Shown here one piece after another: positions 27,881 through 41,884 of a stretch of 64,000 bases of DNA (the stretch's first letter is position 1; each line of letters opens with the position of its first letter). The notes under the pieces were generated by a model, which worked only from the letters and a program-made list of their open reading frames with translations, ran no database searches and had not been told where the DNA came from. Position numbers and translations under genes: made by a program. Source of the DNA: Coturnix japonica. Lineage: Eukaryota; Chordata; Aves; Galliformes; Phasianidae. The stretch covers positions 5,722,606 through 5,786,605 of the forward strand of contig NC_029532.1 in NCBI RefSeq assembly GCF_001577835.2, in the 5' to 3' direction.

Positions 27881-30159
27881 TATTCAGCCAATAACACTTC
27901 TGTGCAGCGGAGCCATTTGGGGCTGCTAATTAGCCACGTGCCCTGCAGGTGATGCAGCAGTGATGCATTTAATCCCACCGCCAGCTTCAGGATGGCAGCT
28001 TTGCTTCTATCCCCTCACCCATGCAGGAAGGATGTTCACCGTTCCTTCTTTTCCTGTATTCTTTCTGCTTGGGTGACAAATCCGTCTGAGTGTTGACTGT
28101 GGTTTATTACTTTACAGAAGGAACCCTTAACTTGAATCCGCTGGATGCTAAAGTGGAGCCGGTCCGTCCGTGACCCAGGAAAAAAGGTTAAAAGCAATTT
28201 CAATTTGCACTTGCAGAGCTCTTGTCCAGAGAAGGACCTTCAAACCACTCCGAACACATCCTCAGAGTGTCACAACGCCCTCCAGAAGTGCGATATTGTT
28301 TTATTGATTTTTGAACAGACGCAGACACAGGTCTGGATTTACAAAACAACCTTCAGCACATTAAAGAGGACTGATGGGACCTCAACCCTGAGAGCGTTTG
28401 GTCCCCTCTGTGGCCCAGCTGCCTGTAAGACTGGGCTGGCCATACTTGGCCACATCTGTATGGAGAGGGCTGAGCAATGTGGGGCTCTCATGGCAGTGAT
28501 TTGAGTGGATCCAATGTTTTTCCTCACATTCCTGCTGTAGCCTCTTCTACCCTGTGCTCTGAGCCATCCCCTTGGCTAGCATGGGGTTGACGCAGGGGCT
28601 GGAGCTCAGAGCATTACTCAGCTCCCTATGACATCTTCCCCTTCTGTTTTTTGGGGGAGCCTTCAGTGGGAGAGGTGAGACCCAGAAGTGATATCACATC
28701 ATGGACTGAATTCCAGGTTTGGCCACTCCTGGGGCTCTTTGCTTTCTGCTAAAACCATCAGTAGTTAAAATCTGAGCTGAGGCTTTAAATGTGTGCACAA
28801 TCAGTGCAACGAGCAGCGTGCCAGCCTGGGGAGCAAGGAGGAGGTGATCCAGCTTTGATCCCTTCATCAGCCTTCAAGGTCAGGGCTCCCAGGGTTCATG
28901 TCTGCTGCAGCTTTCCTATTCCTGATCAAAAAGATCCGCTCTGCAGGCTGTGATGCCTCCAACATCAGCAGAGATGCACTCGGAGCGGCCGCAGAGCACA
29001 GCACGCCTCGGGCTGCAACAAGGCTCTGAGTGAGCCAATCTCCTCCAGTGCAAGATGTCACTCCTGTCCTGTATCACCGAGCTGTGAGGTTTAACTGATG
29101 CACACTTGGAGACCAAAGGGACAGAGCATCTATAATTAGGTCTCAATTTCTGGAGCCATTCCTTCTCCAGCTCAAACAGGGCTCGAAGGGGGGGATGTGT
29201 GGGGAGAAGTCCCTCAGGCAAAGCACGCTACATGCCATGTTTTGATTGAGCAAGTTTGAAGAATGAGTCAGAGAGATTTCCTAACACCTCTTCCCTCCCC
29301 ACACTCTGCAGATAACCAACATCAGCTCTGAAAGACAGAAAATCCCTGTTCCTTGCTCATCTTGCCCGGAGCCTGGAGTCAGATGGGGATGTGATCTTCA
29401 AATGCACTCAACTACTGCTGAGATCAGGGCTTCCTAAAACACTACATGTCCTAATAGAGCTGACTGCACAGTTTTATTATTCCAAACTCTTTCCAGGGTT
29501 AAAATTGCTGCCTTAGAACTGCAGCAGGCATAGTGCTGCATGGCAGCCCCATAGAGCCCTGGGGTGTGTTGCTCCCATAAGGGGCACTCGGACACAGGAG
29601 AATAAGACCCCGCACCCTGGGGAGGTGTTTTGTTGCTCAGCTCTAACACTTAAAGGGAGAGAAACAAATGCAAGGCCTCATTGAAACCAGGGATCTGTCA
29701 GCATTTCCAAGCCATTCATCTGCCTCTTTCAGTTCCTTTGCTTTCTTTTTTAATGTATGTAGATGGAGAATGCAAATACCATCGTGAGAAAACTGACCTT
29801 TTGGCTGAATGTCACCAAGTTCTGCAGCAGTGGGAGTGTTTGCACTCAGCCGTTAGCTTTAGCCTGTACAATTATTTGTATACATCGCTGGAAAGACTCG
29901 GGATGACTCAAAAATGCTTTTGCCCTTGGTTGTGCTGTTGGTTTGACGGGCTGCAGTCCTTCGATGTGGTGTTGCATCAGTGCTTGCCTTTCAGATGAGT
30001 GTGTGCTGGGGTCTGGTGCTGCCCTGGAGATGCTATCGTTCTACAGGCAGCAGAGCAGAGTAGGAGTGGAGTCAATTAACATCATGTGTCATTTCAGAAA
30101 CTTTAAAATATAAGCTATTGAGCTTGAAATTTATAATGGGCCTGATTTCCAGAGTTTCT

Positions 30160-30238
30160 AATTCATAGAAGTGTAGGATATCCCAAGTCAGAAAAGCCTG
30201 ACAGGGATCATTGGTACCAGTCAACTTCCAACACTGGT
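30160..30238 (-). mobile_element. Decayed CR1 LINE 3' end
   Basis: TTCATAGAAGTGTAGGATAT, then AGTCAGAAAAGCCTGACAGG and GTACCAGTCAACTTCC, roughly follow the reversed CR1 tail. Heavily diverged. Confidence 0.45.
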
Positions 30239-33200
30239 GAAATCAGCTCCCAGCATTGAGGAATTCAGCTTCAAAGACACCCCAAGGTGTTTTGCTTTGG
30301 ACACTATGAGCTGGCTGTGACCATGAAGCACTCACTGCTCCAGTGCTGATGAACGTTTTGTCACATATACTGAACCTCAAACAGAAGCACTCCTGAAGGG
30401 GTTGCCCACAACTTGCAGCAACATCATGGTGCCGGCTCTGCCCTCTACCTCCTTGGGAGAGGTCCCAAAGGCAGAGCTGGATGCTCCAGCCTTTTCCTGC
30501 CTGGATCTCATGCTGCTGAATGAAAAACTGTTCTCTGTGCTGCATTACAGGCAAGCAGCTTCCCTCGCCCTGCATACTAAAGCCTCACTTTTGTGCTCTC
30601 ATGCCTCTCCTCGAGGCTCTGTAGAATTTCATTCCAGCAGACAGTATTACCATCGTCTGCTTCCTTTACACTGTGCTAAAATCCATCTCTGCTTCTATGG
30701 GGTGGGACAGCACTGGGGGGGCACAGGGTACAGATGCTGGGAGGGGGCTTGATGTGAGCAATGGGGAACAGGAATAGAGCTCCATCCTGCCATCCCACCA
30801 CTGTCATTTTAACACCCATCCCCTTTCCTCACCCTTCTCCTCTCTGATTTTACATGCCACAGCCATCCTGTCGCCTGCATCTCGGTGTTGGGACTTGGAG
30901 AAATTAGGGCAACTGCTGCACGGGGTTTTTATCAGGATTGCCAAACTCTTTCAGCATTTTTAGAAAGGGTTTGAAAAGGAGCCAAGTCGTTTCTCCTTCT
31001 TCTGATTCTTTTCCTCCACCTCCTCCCTCCTTCCCTCCCCCCTTGGCTGTCTGCGGATGCTTTGGGATGAATTAATTTAGACGTGTGGTTTTGAATGTTT
31101 TTGGCTCCTGGTTATCGAGCCATTCAGCAGCTCTCGGAGCCTCCCCCATTGGCTGTTATTGAACCAGACAGAGAGGGGCGGAGGAGATGGCAGCGGCCTG
31201 ATTTGTTGGCTTGTTAGTTCTGCTCCTGCGAGCCGTCCATCGTCTCATATTTCTGAACACTGACAGGGAGAGACGTCAGCCAAAACGCTGCTCGGTGCCT
31301 CCTTTGCTCTGCTGGGAGCAATGCTCAGAGCAAGCCAAGCAAAGTGCTTCAGTCTCCCTTTCCCATTCCCAACCACCACATCACCCCCCATCTGTGAGCT
31401 GGGGCTGCAACCCTGGGGTGCTTTGGGCAGCATAGGGAGGTGGAGGTGATGGTGACAGCAATAGGGACATGGAGACATCTCCATCTGCACCCTGGGCTGT
31501 GAGAGCGCTGATGCAAACCCCAAGCCCCCCTGGAGACCCACACTCATGGCCTTGGGTGCAGCTCACATAGAGCATCCCACGGTGTTGGCAGAAGCAGAAA
31601 TAAGTGCTAAACCCTCCTGTACAGCTCTGCCTGCCGGTGCTGTGCTGGAGGAGCACTGAGCCCTTTCATCATAGGGAGGATTGTTAGAATCCATCATTTT
31701 CTCAGCTTCCTAGTTAAATTTTAAAAGCCCACCTGAAACCCTCATTAGTACCTGTCAAGACTTTCTTTGAGCATAATCCTGCTCTGATTTCATACTGAGC
31801 TAATATCTAAGAAAAATATTATCTCCCTCCTTGGCTTGCTGCCATCCCAGAGTGTTTGCATTGCAGGGAGGGATGGAGCTGCCCCTGCTCATTGGTGAGG
31901 CTGGTGGGGCTCCCTCCAGCTGCAGTGGGACTCAACTTGCCTTGGGTTCAAGGCCTGGGTGAAGTGGGGCTGGGAGACATCCATCCCTTTGATGGAGTGA
32001 TGTTGGCAGTGCTTTAGGCAGCAGTGAGAAGTGCAGAGCCCTACTTGGTGTCACTTGTGGGGTGGCACTGGGAACAGAGGGAAGGTCTATGGGTGCAGAT
32101 GTTCTTGCTGTCCATCTGTTTCATGCCTCTTAAGCACTGGTTACCTGCAAGTAATTTCCCTCTGCTTGTACAGCTTCTGGGGTTGGGACTGAAGGATGTT
32201 TTAAAGCACTCATCTCATGCAGAAGCACTTGATGCATCTCCTTGTAAGAGGGGAAGAATAGAGAGGCATGCAGGAGGGCGAAGAGCTCAGAGCAGGGCTT
32301 GTTGAGTGCTGGAGGAGCAGCAGCGAGGCTCTCAGAGCAGCCTTCCTCCAGCTGGGCTCCTCTTTTGCAATTCCAGTGTCTTGTTTCTTAGTAATTTATA
32401 TCGACAGAGTCTTTCAAAACACTTTAGGGCTGTTTACAGCATTGAGCAAGAACATTTTGTCTCTCTGTTCTTAAAGACGATTCTCTCTTATGTTTTCCCT
32501 CATCCTACTGCCCCACTCTTCCCCACTCTGCCCCATCCGTGGCTGGGATGTGTGGTTGTCCATGGTCCCTTGACACATGTGTCACTGGTGTAGCAACAGT
32601 ATAGAAGTCCATGCCCAGAGCTGTCACCTTCCCACCAGCACCAACCAATTTGAAACCTTTCTTCAGCCCAACAGGCAGACGCCTTTGGAAACCCTTTAAC
32701 ATGGGCAAATGAGGCAAAGGGATGGGGTTTAATGCCATAAAAGCAGGTGTGCAGGCAACGTGCTGCCAAAGAGCCAGTGGTGCCCATGGCAGCTGTAATA
32801 CAACCAAGGAGAAGGAGCAGAAGGCAGCACGGTCCCATGACAGGCGAGAGGCTGAGTCTGCTTAGATTAAAGCTCATACATTTGACTCCCTGTGTCACAG
32901 CAATCCTCCTCTTTGCAGTTCCCTGGGAAGGCTGATGTGCCCAGTTGTTTTAGTGTCCTCTTTTCTACATGCTCTTGGCTTTGATTAAGACTTTTCATCT
33001 TTCAGGCAGGCATCACAGAGTTTCCCAGTGCTGTGTCATGGGCTTGGGGTCTTCTTGCTGCTTCCTTGTAATGGGGTGGTAAAGCAACAGGGAGGGAGCA
33101 CTGATGGCTTTCCCCTGTCCATGTAGGGATGAGTGCTCCTCTATCTCCTTCATTATAAGAACCACTGTGACAGCATCTACCCAAGTCAACCCAATTCCTC

Positions 33201-33978
33201 CCCCATTCCCATTTTCATGCAGAGACCTTAAACGTGTTCAGGGGAGAAATAGGGATGCGTTCCTTGAGGATGCTCACCTGACACATGGCATCAGGCTGCT
33301 GAGAGCCTGTCTGGAGCTGCCTGCGTGGTGGGATGAGAAGTGTTCAAAGTGGATGAGCTTTCTGTCAACAACTTAATAATCTGCGTCTGCCACCATCCAG
33401 TGTCAGCCAACGCTCCTGTAAGGAACGGCTGATAAGGACGAGGTTAGACTGGGGAAAATGGGCTGTTTTGTCAGCACGGTGTTCTTGTCAACAAAAAGGC
33501 ACTGGAAAAGCTTGCCTAGGATGATTCACCATCCCCACAACCCCGTGTGTCCCACAGCTTCTCTTCCCCCAGCAGCAACTGAGCAGCAAAAGCCCTGCAG
33601 TAAGCAGATGTGGTTGCACCTCCTCCTAACCCCAAGCAATCAGCCCAGTTTTAGTCCTCAGCCTTCTCAGTCTCTTCCCCAGATTTCTCTCTTTTTTTGA
33701 GCTCTTTGCTCTTCTATGTGTGGGATTTTTTATTTCCCCCTCGAATTTGTGATGAAATGGCTGCAGCTTCGCCCTGCAGCCAGGACTGCTGCAGCTGAGC
33801 TATGCTCTGTGCAGGGGAACATTCCCTTCTGCTGTTAAAATTGGTGGGGAAATGGGAGCGAGGGACCAAGGTGTGACACATCTCAGCCAGGTCTTGACCC
33901 AGTTCTCCCTCTGAGTGAGCTGGTGTGAAGCTGGGGGACAATAGGGTGGTGCTGCCCCTGAGTCTGTCTCAGCTCAAC

Positions 33979-34262
33979 CATGGATGGGGCACCACGACCC
34001 CATCGCCATGACCCCATCCAGCCCTGCACGAATGGAGCACCATGACCCCATCATCCAACTCTACCATGAATGGAAAGCCACAACGCCATAAGCCAACCCT
34101 GCAGGGATGGAGCACCAGAGCCTCCTCACCACTGCACCATCCCCCAGCTCCATTGCAGATGAAGCACTATAACCACACAACTACAACTCTAACATCCAGC
34201 CCCAATGAAGATGGAGCACCATGACCCCATCACCATCCCCCCATCATCCAGCCCCAATGTGG
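33979..34262 (+). repeat. Degenerate minisatellite, unit about 37-52 bases
   Basis: Six or so units, each starting like ATGGAGCACCATGACCCCAT and ending in a CATCCAGCCC-type segment. Unit length and sequence vary, so the array is old or internally rearranged. Confidence 0.75.
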
Positions 34263-35689
34263 AGGTGACCGAAGAGCCCAGAGCATGGGTCAGAAGTGCT
34301 GGCAGGACACCAGCCCGTCCTCATTGCACAACAGGAGCCGTCCCATGGGATCCTTCTGGGGAAAGGAGAAATTAGTGCTGGGGGAGCAAATTCCTCTGGC
34401 TGCTTGAGGCCAGAGCTAAGTACTCTGGAATGCCAGAAAGATAACACTGCCTGGACATGGGGGTGGGTTTATAAAGGGACTGCAGATGCAAACAGCAGCC
34501 CTGCAGCACATCCTTGAGATGAGCAGAGATGGGATGGGAGCAGAGAGGGGATGGGAGCAGAGACCTTCTTTGGACATCGGTGCAATGGCTGAAGCCCAAA
34601 ACTCACAACTTTAAGCCACTTCATCTTGTTTCTTCATGTTGGCACCGGAGCAGGAGAGCCAAGCAAACCTTGGGGCTGCTTTTGAGTCCCCAACTCAGGT
34701 GTTTGCTATCTCTCTTTGTCAAAAAGGAAAGCTGCTTGGCTGCAGAGCAGGCAGGAGGCTTTTGGGTCTGAAATATAAGGTAGGAGCCTTCAGTTATTCG
34801 AAGCATCAGCTGCAGGAGTATTAAAGTTCCAGCTATTCCATCAGAGATTGGCACGTCCCATTGTGTTATGACATGTTTGTTAGAAATGACACTTCCATTA
34901 TGCACTACAATTTCCGACATGCCATCAAGTAGTGGAGAGAAATATGAAATCCACACATTCCTTAGAATAACATCAGCTTTAAAGCTCCTGGGGTTTTTCT
35001 TTTATTTAAGTCATTCCCATTCCATTTTTTAATGGATGGACATGTGTAGATTTACTTTTGAAAGGAAATACGAATATTTTTCTAACAAGTATTTTAATGC
35101 ATGGGGAGGGTGGGGAGAATTTCCCCTGATGTATATGAGGCAAAGTGGGGACTGCAGCCTGGCCCTCTCTTAGCTTTGCTCAAGCAATGCTGCTTCTACC
35201 AGAGCTAATTAGCTGAAAGCTTGGAGATGTCTGCATATGATGCAATCACATTTCTGGCTGCGGGGAGATACGCTCTGGTGTTTCTTTTTGCTATAAAGTT
35301 TTCAATGAGTTCAACAAAAATCCATTGTGAGCAGATTTGGGCATGTAGGAAACCAACACCCACAGACCTCAACTTCTGTCAGCCTTCATTTGTGTAGGAA
35401 AGTCGCAGATATGAACACCTTTTCAAGTACAGATCCCTGTTTTTATATAAGGTAGTCATAGCAGACTCATTTGAAACAGGCATTTGACACACTGATGTGT
35501 ACTACTCTGCAGGTTCCAATTCATCAGGTAAATTTGCCATTAGCCATACCCTGCTCATACTCTCTGCTAAAGCAGCGTGGCGAATCAAAACCACTTTGCA
35601 CAGCTCAGGAAGAAGAGCCTTGCAAGCTGCCAACATCTGCTTTGATCTCAGTGCTGCTGGAATTGCAGAGGGGGAAAGGGTTTGTGACA

Positions 35690-35820
35690 TAGAATAAGAA
35701 GGAATCATAGAATTACTGAATGGCTGGGATTGAAAAGGACCACAATGATCATCTTGTTTCAACCCCCTGCTATGTGCAGGGATGCCAACCACCAGACCAG
35801 GCTGCCCAGAGACATGGGAG
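35690..35820 (-). mobile_element. CR1 LINE 3'-end fragment
   Basis: GGAATCATAGAATTACTGAA begins the reversed tail; then AAAAGGACCACAATGATCAT, TTTCAACCCCCTGCTATGTG and CAGGCTGCCCAGAG follow the CR1 order. Confidence 0.88.
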
Positions 35821-37800
35821 CAGCCATTCTGATGGACCTCAGCAAGAAGCAGCCATCCTTCAAAGAGATGAATTCATGAATTCCATGTGAATTCATCCTC
35901 AGTGCCATATCCAGAGCAGAGAGAGTGGTAGCGCCATGGGTTCATCTGCTCGGGGCTGATTCCATGCTCAGAAGCAACGCTGCTGGTTTCAGTGCTGGCA
36001 GCTGGCATCACTCCCATTGGAACTGAGCAGCAAAGCACTCGGTCTCTCCATCCAGCCTGGGAAGCTCAGCTTTGTTGGCCCAAGCAGAACTATTTCTGGC
36101 AGGGCACGCTTGCTGTGGGAGCCGGAGCTGAGCTCACTCATTTCCTCCATGCTAAGGAAACTCAGAGGGATTTTTGGTGGATTCTCCATAACCTCATTTT
36201 GGAGATGAGGATTGCTTTAAACAGAATAGAGATCAAGTTCTCAGATGCTCAGGGAGTCTTACAGCTCGTCAGAGAGGGGCTGATGCTCTCACTGTGCTCA
36301 TCCACTTGCTGTCAGGACGTGCTGCTGGCACCGAACTCCTGGCATTGCTGGACACCCCTCCTTGTTTACAGCATCCACCTCTGTGAGGCTCCGAGTCATC
36401 GTTTCCTGAATGGCTCCTTTAATGGAAAACCTGACGTCTTGTGCAGGACTCTGAGCCAAGCTGGGCACAGGGCTGTCCCAGAGCTTCACCCAGCCAGGTG
36501 AAGCTGTGCTATCTGTACATCCTGGTTTTGGAGGGGGGCCGGGCAGGTGCCAATATCCCACTTCAGGAATGCTGAACTCCATTCACCTCCTTTGGAAGCC
36601 TGGTTTAATCCCATGCTTGGCTTCCGTTGTGTCCTTTGGTCTGAGGGGAGCCAGTGGGTCTTCTGTACATTGCTTAAAGTTTAACAGCAGCTGAACCCAA
36701 ACCTGGATATTCAACAAGTGGGTCTGTTTCTAATAGTGACACTTGGAAGTTTGTAGGACTCCAAATGCTTTGCAAAGAGCCCAGTGTCGCTGCTGACTTC
36801 TTGCAAGCAGAGGGTCACCTAGGATGGCACAGTGGGGCTATGGGAATGGCTGCCCCATGTCCCCTGCTCCCATAGGGCTGGGGGATGCAGAGGGGCTGGT
36901 GGCAGGACTGCAGCCTTGACTGTGTCTCCAGTTATAAAGGCAGCTCCCATCTGGGCACTCTTGGAGCTGTGGCTGGACCAGCAAGAGGAGATCCCTGGAA
37001 CCAACGTGTTTGCATTGCAGGGTAATTCTCCTCCTGCACTGCCTTCAGCACTGAGATGGGAATCCTGCTGATTCTGTGGGAGGGAGGACTGAGCCTGGAA
37101 TATGTATTTAACCTGTTCTCTGCACAGCTCTTTCTTTTCAGACTTGTTTAAAAATAATATTTTTCTCCTTTTTTATCCTTTTCTTTGCACTGGGAAAGCT
37201 GCCAGTGGAGAACTGAGCTGCTTCTGTCTGCACAAACCCAGCTCATTTCCAGGCAGGAGTTGGGCAGGGAGAAGGAGATCAGCCCAGGTACAATCCATGC
37301 ATGCACCTCACTGCAGCATCCCTGGCTGGGACTGGCCCCTGCCCTACAGGTAGGGATTGCCAACTGCTCTTGGCAGGAGCCTGGCAGAGGAGGCCTTTGC
37401 AGATTCAGCAGTGATGATCACTCTTGGCAATGCTGGGGCACTGCTTGTAGCCAGTTATCTCTCAGCCCTTTGTGGTCATCAGAAGCTGCCCTGGAATGCT
37501 GGGCTGCAGACCTGCTTGTGGGAGTGACAACGCTACATAAAGTCCTGGGTGGGTCTGATGCCAGGAGCAATGTCCCACAGTGATTCTGGGTTATGAGTGG
37601 GTTGCAAGTAGAAACCAGATATCCCAATCCTCTGCTTTGTACCTGGGGCAATCCCAGTACCAAAGACATTCCAGGCAGGTGGGAAGAGGATTTGTTTCAT
37701 TGATATTGATGTTGGTGGTTGAAGGATCAAAGTCTGGGACTGATGCTGAAGGAGGTGGGTGGGTGCTGGAAATGGATTGTTCTGAGTTTCCATTGAGACA

Positions 37801-37875
37801 TCACAGAATCAAAGAACTGTTAAATCATTTAAGTTGGAAAAGACCTCTAAGGCCAATTTAGAGTCCATCCAGTCT
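37801..37875 (-). mobile_element. CR1 LINE 3'-end fragment (short)
   Basis: TCACAGAATCAAAGAACTG, then AAGTTGGAAAAGACCTCTAA and AGAGTCCATCCAG, match the reversed CR1 tail. Confidence 0.75.
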
Positions 37876-40800
37876 ATGGGAACCCTTGGTGGGAGATACT
37901 GCTCCATCGACTACACTGACATTGCTCATCTTTAGATTTTAGTTCCTAGAGTCCGGATTCTATGGGCATTTCAGTTATAATCACAGTAATACGAAGGATC
38001 CTTGGCAACCCAGGCAAAGGCTAAATCCAGAGTTTCAGAAGAAGGCAAGGGGTTGGAAAAGAGAAGAAGATGGTCCTCTCCCATGTGAAAGGCTGAGGCA
38101 GGGCACTCTGCATCACTCTTGAGATAGGATGGAGATCACTGTCCTGGGAAATCTTTTCCTGAAGGGAAAATTCAGCATTTTCATTGCTTCAGCCTTATCA
38201 AAACCTCTTGTTTTGACACGGCACGACAGCCTGGGACCATGACAGTCAAATCAATATGCGTCCAAGCTGTCTAAAGGACTGTGATCTTTTTCAGCTCCAA
38301 ATTAAGCAGATGTTAGTCCTTTCCCCACCACAAGTGTGGTTTGGAGGCCATAGGAAGATGTGAGGCTGCATCCCATGGCGTTGTATCAGCAGCTCAGTCA
38401 CCTCCAGGAGCACTCCAAGGTTCATGGGGAAGGCTGTCCCATATCCAAATTACAGGGGATGGGGGGGTTTTCTTCCACTCAGATCCATGGATTATTGCTT
38501 CAAGGAGGATTTCAGTCTTTGCTCAGCCTGTAGGCAAACCTGTTCTGCTCCCCAGGCTCACAGCTTCCTCAATAGCTGCTACAAAGAGCCATTGTGAGTC
38601 CTGCCTGCGGCAGCCTTCATCGGAAGAGGCACCTCTTGCCCACTTAGTGGGGAGATAAAGGCTGGTTTGTCTGGAGTGGGAGGGAAGCACAGGCTGTGTG
38701 CTGTCAGGATTTGGGGAGTGCGGGTGGGTGCTGGGGATGAAGGCAGCCCCTGGGCTCCAGCTGCTGTTGGGGACACTCCAAAGCATTCCTGCCCCATCTG
38801 GATAGAAAACAAGGATCTCCCCCCTCCTTCTGAGCTCTGTTTCTGTTTTGGTTTCTGTACCTCCCCCAGCCCTCTCTATCTCCCCAGCCCTCCTATGTCT
38901 GGGTTTAGAAGCAGCCCCTCCAGCGGGGCAAGCCCTGGCATGGGGATGGGATGCATCCAGATTCCTGGGGCTTGTCTGTGGGCTTTGTCTGTGGGATGGC
39001 CATGGATATCACAGCACCCAGCCTCTCCTGGGTGACACGAGGCCACTTCAGTGTGAGCAATGCTGCTCAAAAATATATGCTTCCAGAGCGATGTGGCAGA
39101 TGTTGAGTTCCTGACAGATTATTGCATGCCTCAAGAGCTGCTGTAATGCGGGAGGTTTGGAGGCTGAGTGCCTGGCACCATCTGAGCAGGCCGATAGCCC
39201 TACAGAGACGTGCTGCCTGCAGTGATGCTCTGCATTAGCAATGAAGAATTCAGCAGTAAGGACGTGAGGCAGAGTGGGGACCTTCCCCAGGACCTCCATC
39301 TGCTGTTGAGGTTGGTGTCAGAGGGATTGTCCCATTGCTGGGTGGAGTGATGAGCAGAGAAGAAACCTTCAGCAGGAGCTGAAGGTGCAGAGATAGGAAT
39401 CATGGGGATGCAAAAGATGAGTGGGAGCAGTGGGATGGATGAAGTACCCAGGGCTATAGGATACATGATCACTTCTGACCTCTGCCTGGGGCCACATCTT
39501 CACTGCCTGGGAAGGAGTGCAGGAAGCCTCCATCAGGCTGCAACTAGTAGTTGCATTGTAGCTAATGCAGAACAGTCCCTCCAACAGTTTCCTGTTGTTG
39601 CATAGCTCCTGGCAGGATGCAGTGGGAGAGAAAACTCCAGAGCTAGTGGGGATCTGGAGCTCATTGCATAAGAGCTCTGCCTTTAGGTCAAGAACTGAAG
39701 GTAGATTCCACGTCTCCCACCCTATGGGAGAGACCCCATACTGCAGCATGACTTAGAGCTGGAGTGCTTCAGGCTGGATGGGTTTAAGCAGAAAAAACAA
39801 GCAGGCAATGTGATTCCTCCAAATAAACCCTGCACATGTGCTGCCATGGCTGTGGCTGCATGTGTCTCTGATTTCCATGCAGCCTGGGAAGTGCCACATC
39901 CGCCTTATGTTTGGAATATTTCAGCTCTCCAAGGGCTGAATTTAACCCCTGCTTTCTCCTCCTGGTAACAGACAGACAGAAAGGCTGGGGGCAGCTGAAC
40001 AGAGATGAGCACAGCCTTTGCAAAGCCTTGTTGAACTGCTCTCACTTCTCACGTGGGCTTTGCGGGTGTCAGTGGCTTTGGAAGGGCACTTTGTGTATCT
40101 TCACACCGCTCCTGTGTGTGGCACTGTTTGCACAGTGTTGGTTGCTCATCCTGTACTCCTGTCCTCTTGCACTGCTCCCGGCCGGATGGGGAAACTGAGG
40201 CACGCAGAGCAAAGTCACTTCTAAAGATCCCACAATGGCAGGAAGCCAAGCTGGGATGGCAGACCCAACGTCCCCTGTTCACCCCATCTTCTCCTCTTGC
40301 TGTTTGGCCCAAGCCACTCTCTATGTGAAGATATCACCTCCTTTAGAGCGTGGCAAACACCCACCTTTGGGACGCCGTGTGCCCGCGTGAGTCACGCAGG
40401 AAGAGCATGGAGCTGGGAGGTGGGAGCTGGGCACTTTCCAGGAAAAGCTGGGCTGAAACCACATAAGCCATTTCCTTGCAGACTCGAGCCATTATCCCAC
40501 AGCCAGACACAAGCACGTGGCACTCGGTGAGTGCTGGGGAGGTGGGAGGTTCTCCCACATGGCCTCACCGCAGAGCTCTGCTCCCAGGGGAGTGCCCTGG
40601 CAGGGGATGGCCGTGAGGCCCTTGCTGCCTCATTGCTCTTTTCACTTCTTTGGAGGCATCCATGAAGCAACCACCCCATTGCCTTGTTAGCAGCAATGGG
40701 CACAGGGGTAGTCCCCTCCTCATGTGGTCTTTTTGGTCAGTTTTAACTCAAGCTAGACACGAGCTAAGAAAAATCTCTGCAGCCATTTGGAGGGATGGGG

Positions 40801-41144
40801 GCCTTTCCTATGGGCTGCAGCCCATCCAGTTTTGAGGCAAATATCCACAGCTCTGGATTCTCCCTACTGAGGAAGAGACACTCTTGGCTCCAAGAGCGAA
40901 TCTGAGGGTGTGATTGTCTGTTCTGTAGTGCAACACTGCAAGATCAATGGAAAAATTGCATTGCAAGATGAGTCCTAGTGGTCCCCTGGGCAATTCACCC
41001 TCATGGGAAACAAAGGGGAAACCAACACCGCAGCTCATGGGACACTGATGGGTTGCTCAGCCAGGTAGCAGAGCTCAGGCCATGAGATGGCAACGTTAAT
41101 GTGAGCTTCATCCAGAAACACAGCAAAAATGCCAGCATTCACAG

Positions 41145-41226
41145 AGCTGGTGTTCACTGCAGGGAGTTGGGCTGGATGACCTTTAAGGGCCCCTTCCAAC
41201 TCAAACCATGCAGTGATTCTGTGATC
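41145..41226 (+). mobile_element. CR1 LINE 3'-end fragment
   Basis: GGAGTTGGGCTGGATGACCT, then AAGGGCCCCTTCCAACTC and AGTGATTCTGTGAT, give the CR1 3' end in forward orientation. Confidence 0.85.
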
Positions 41227-41289
41227 CCTTCACTGCAGCTCCCTGCTCTTTCCATGCAGTCATTCACAAGTCGACCAGCAGCAATCATG

Positions 41290-41570
41290 TGAGCTCTATA
41301 AACATTTAATGCAAGAGACACTTTTAATGTGATTATAATTTAAGCATAAAAGATGTCACTTCTGTAGGATTTTGTTGTCTGGCGCATAATTACTTTATGG
41401 CACTATAAAAATATATTACATGATGATGCCTTGCCGTGCTTTGCTCAAATAATTTATAGCACAGCAATGGCACGGAACGATATCCAAGACCATTGTACCC
41501 AGTGTAGCATATACATAGGAGCTGTGGAAAATAATGATGGTGGTTAAGTGCTCATTTAATTATTTTTCAG
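41290..41570. promoter_or_regulatory. Candidate conserved non-coding element
   Basis: A 280-base AT-rich island right after a CR1 piece, with GCATAATTACTTTATGGC, an MEF2-like CTATAAAAATATA, and CTCAAATAATTTATAGC. It is not repetitive and has no open frame of note. Confidence 0.35.
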
Positions 41571-41789
41571 CCTGGGTTGAGGTGTTTTTTTGTCCCAGTT
41601 CCATTCCTACATCCCCACTGGGTTATATTCCAAGTATTCAGAGGGAGACTTTAGGATGTGAGAGCTGAATACAGAGGATTTTCTTCAATATCTCATTTCC
41701 AAACAATGGGAGGGTTGGCTGCGGGTTGGCAGGGATGGATACAGCTTCCAGAATGGCTTCCCAAAGCAAAGTGTTGGAAACTTTTCCAC

Positions 41790-41872
41790 TGCAAGCCCAC
41801 TGACATTGCCACACAACATGGATGGTTGGCCTTGATGATCTTAGTGCTCCTTTCCAGCATTAATGGATCTGT
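41790..41872 (+). mobile_element. Decayed CR1 LINE 3' end
   Basis: GGTTGGCCTTGATGATCTTA, then GTGCTCCTTTCCAGCATTAA, follows the CR1 3' end, with many changes. Confidence 0.55.
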
Positions 41873-41884
41873 TTCCTCCAGATG

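Larger units (their letters stand above)
27091..33978. other. Intergenic, no gene recognised
   Basis: No coding exon found. It includes the island at 27630-27880 and a decayed CR1 piece at 30160. A GC-box and CCAAT patch near 31145-31185 (CCCATTGGCTG, GGGGCGGAGG) could be a weak promoter. Confidence 0.5.
34263..41144. other. Intergenic, no gene recognised
   Basis: No coding exon recognised. CR1 fragments at about 35690 and 37801 are the only repeats I can name. Confidence 0.5.
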
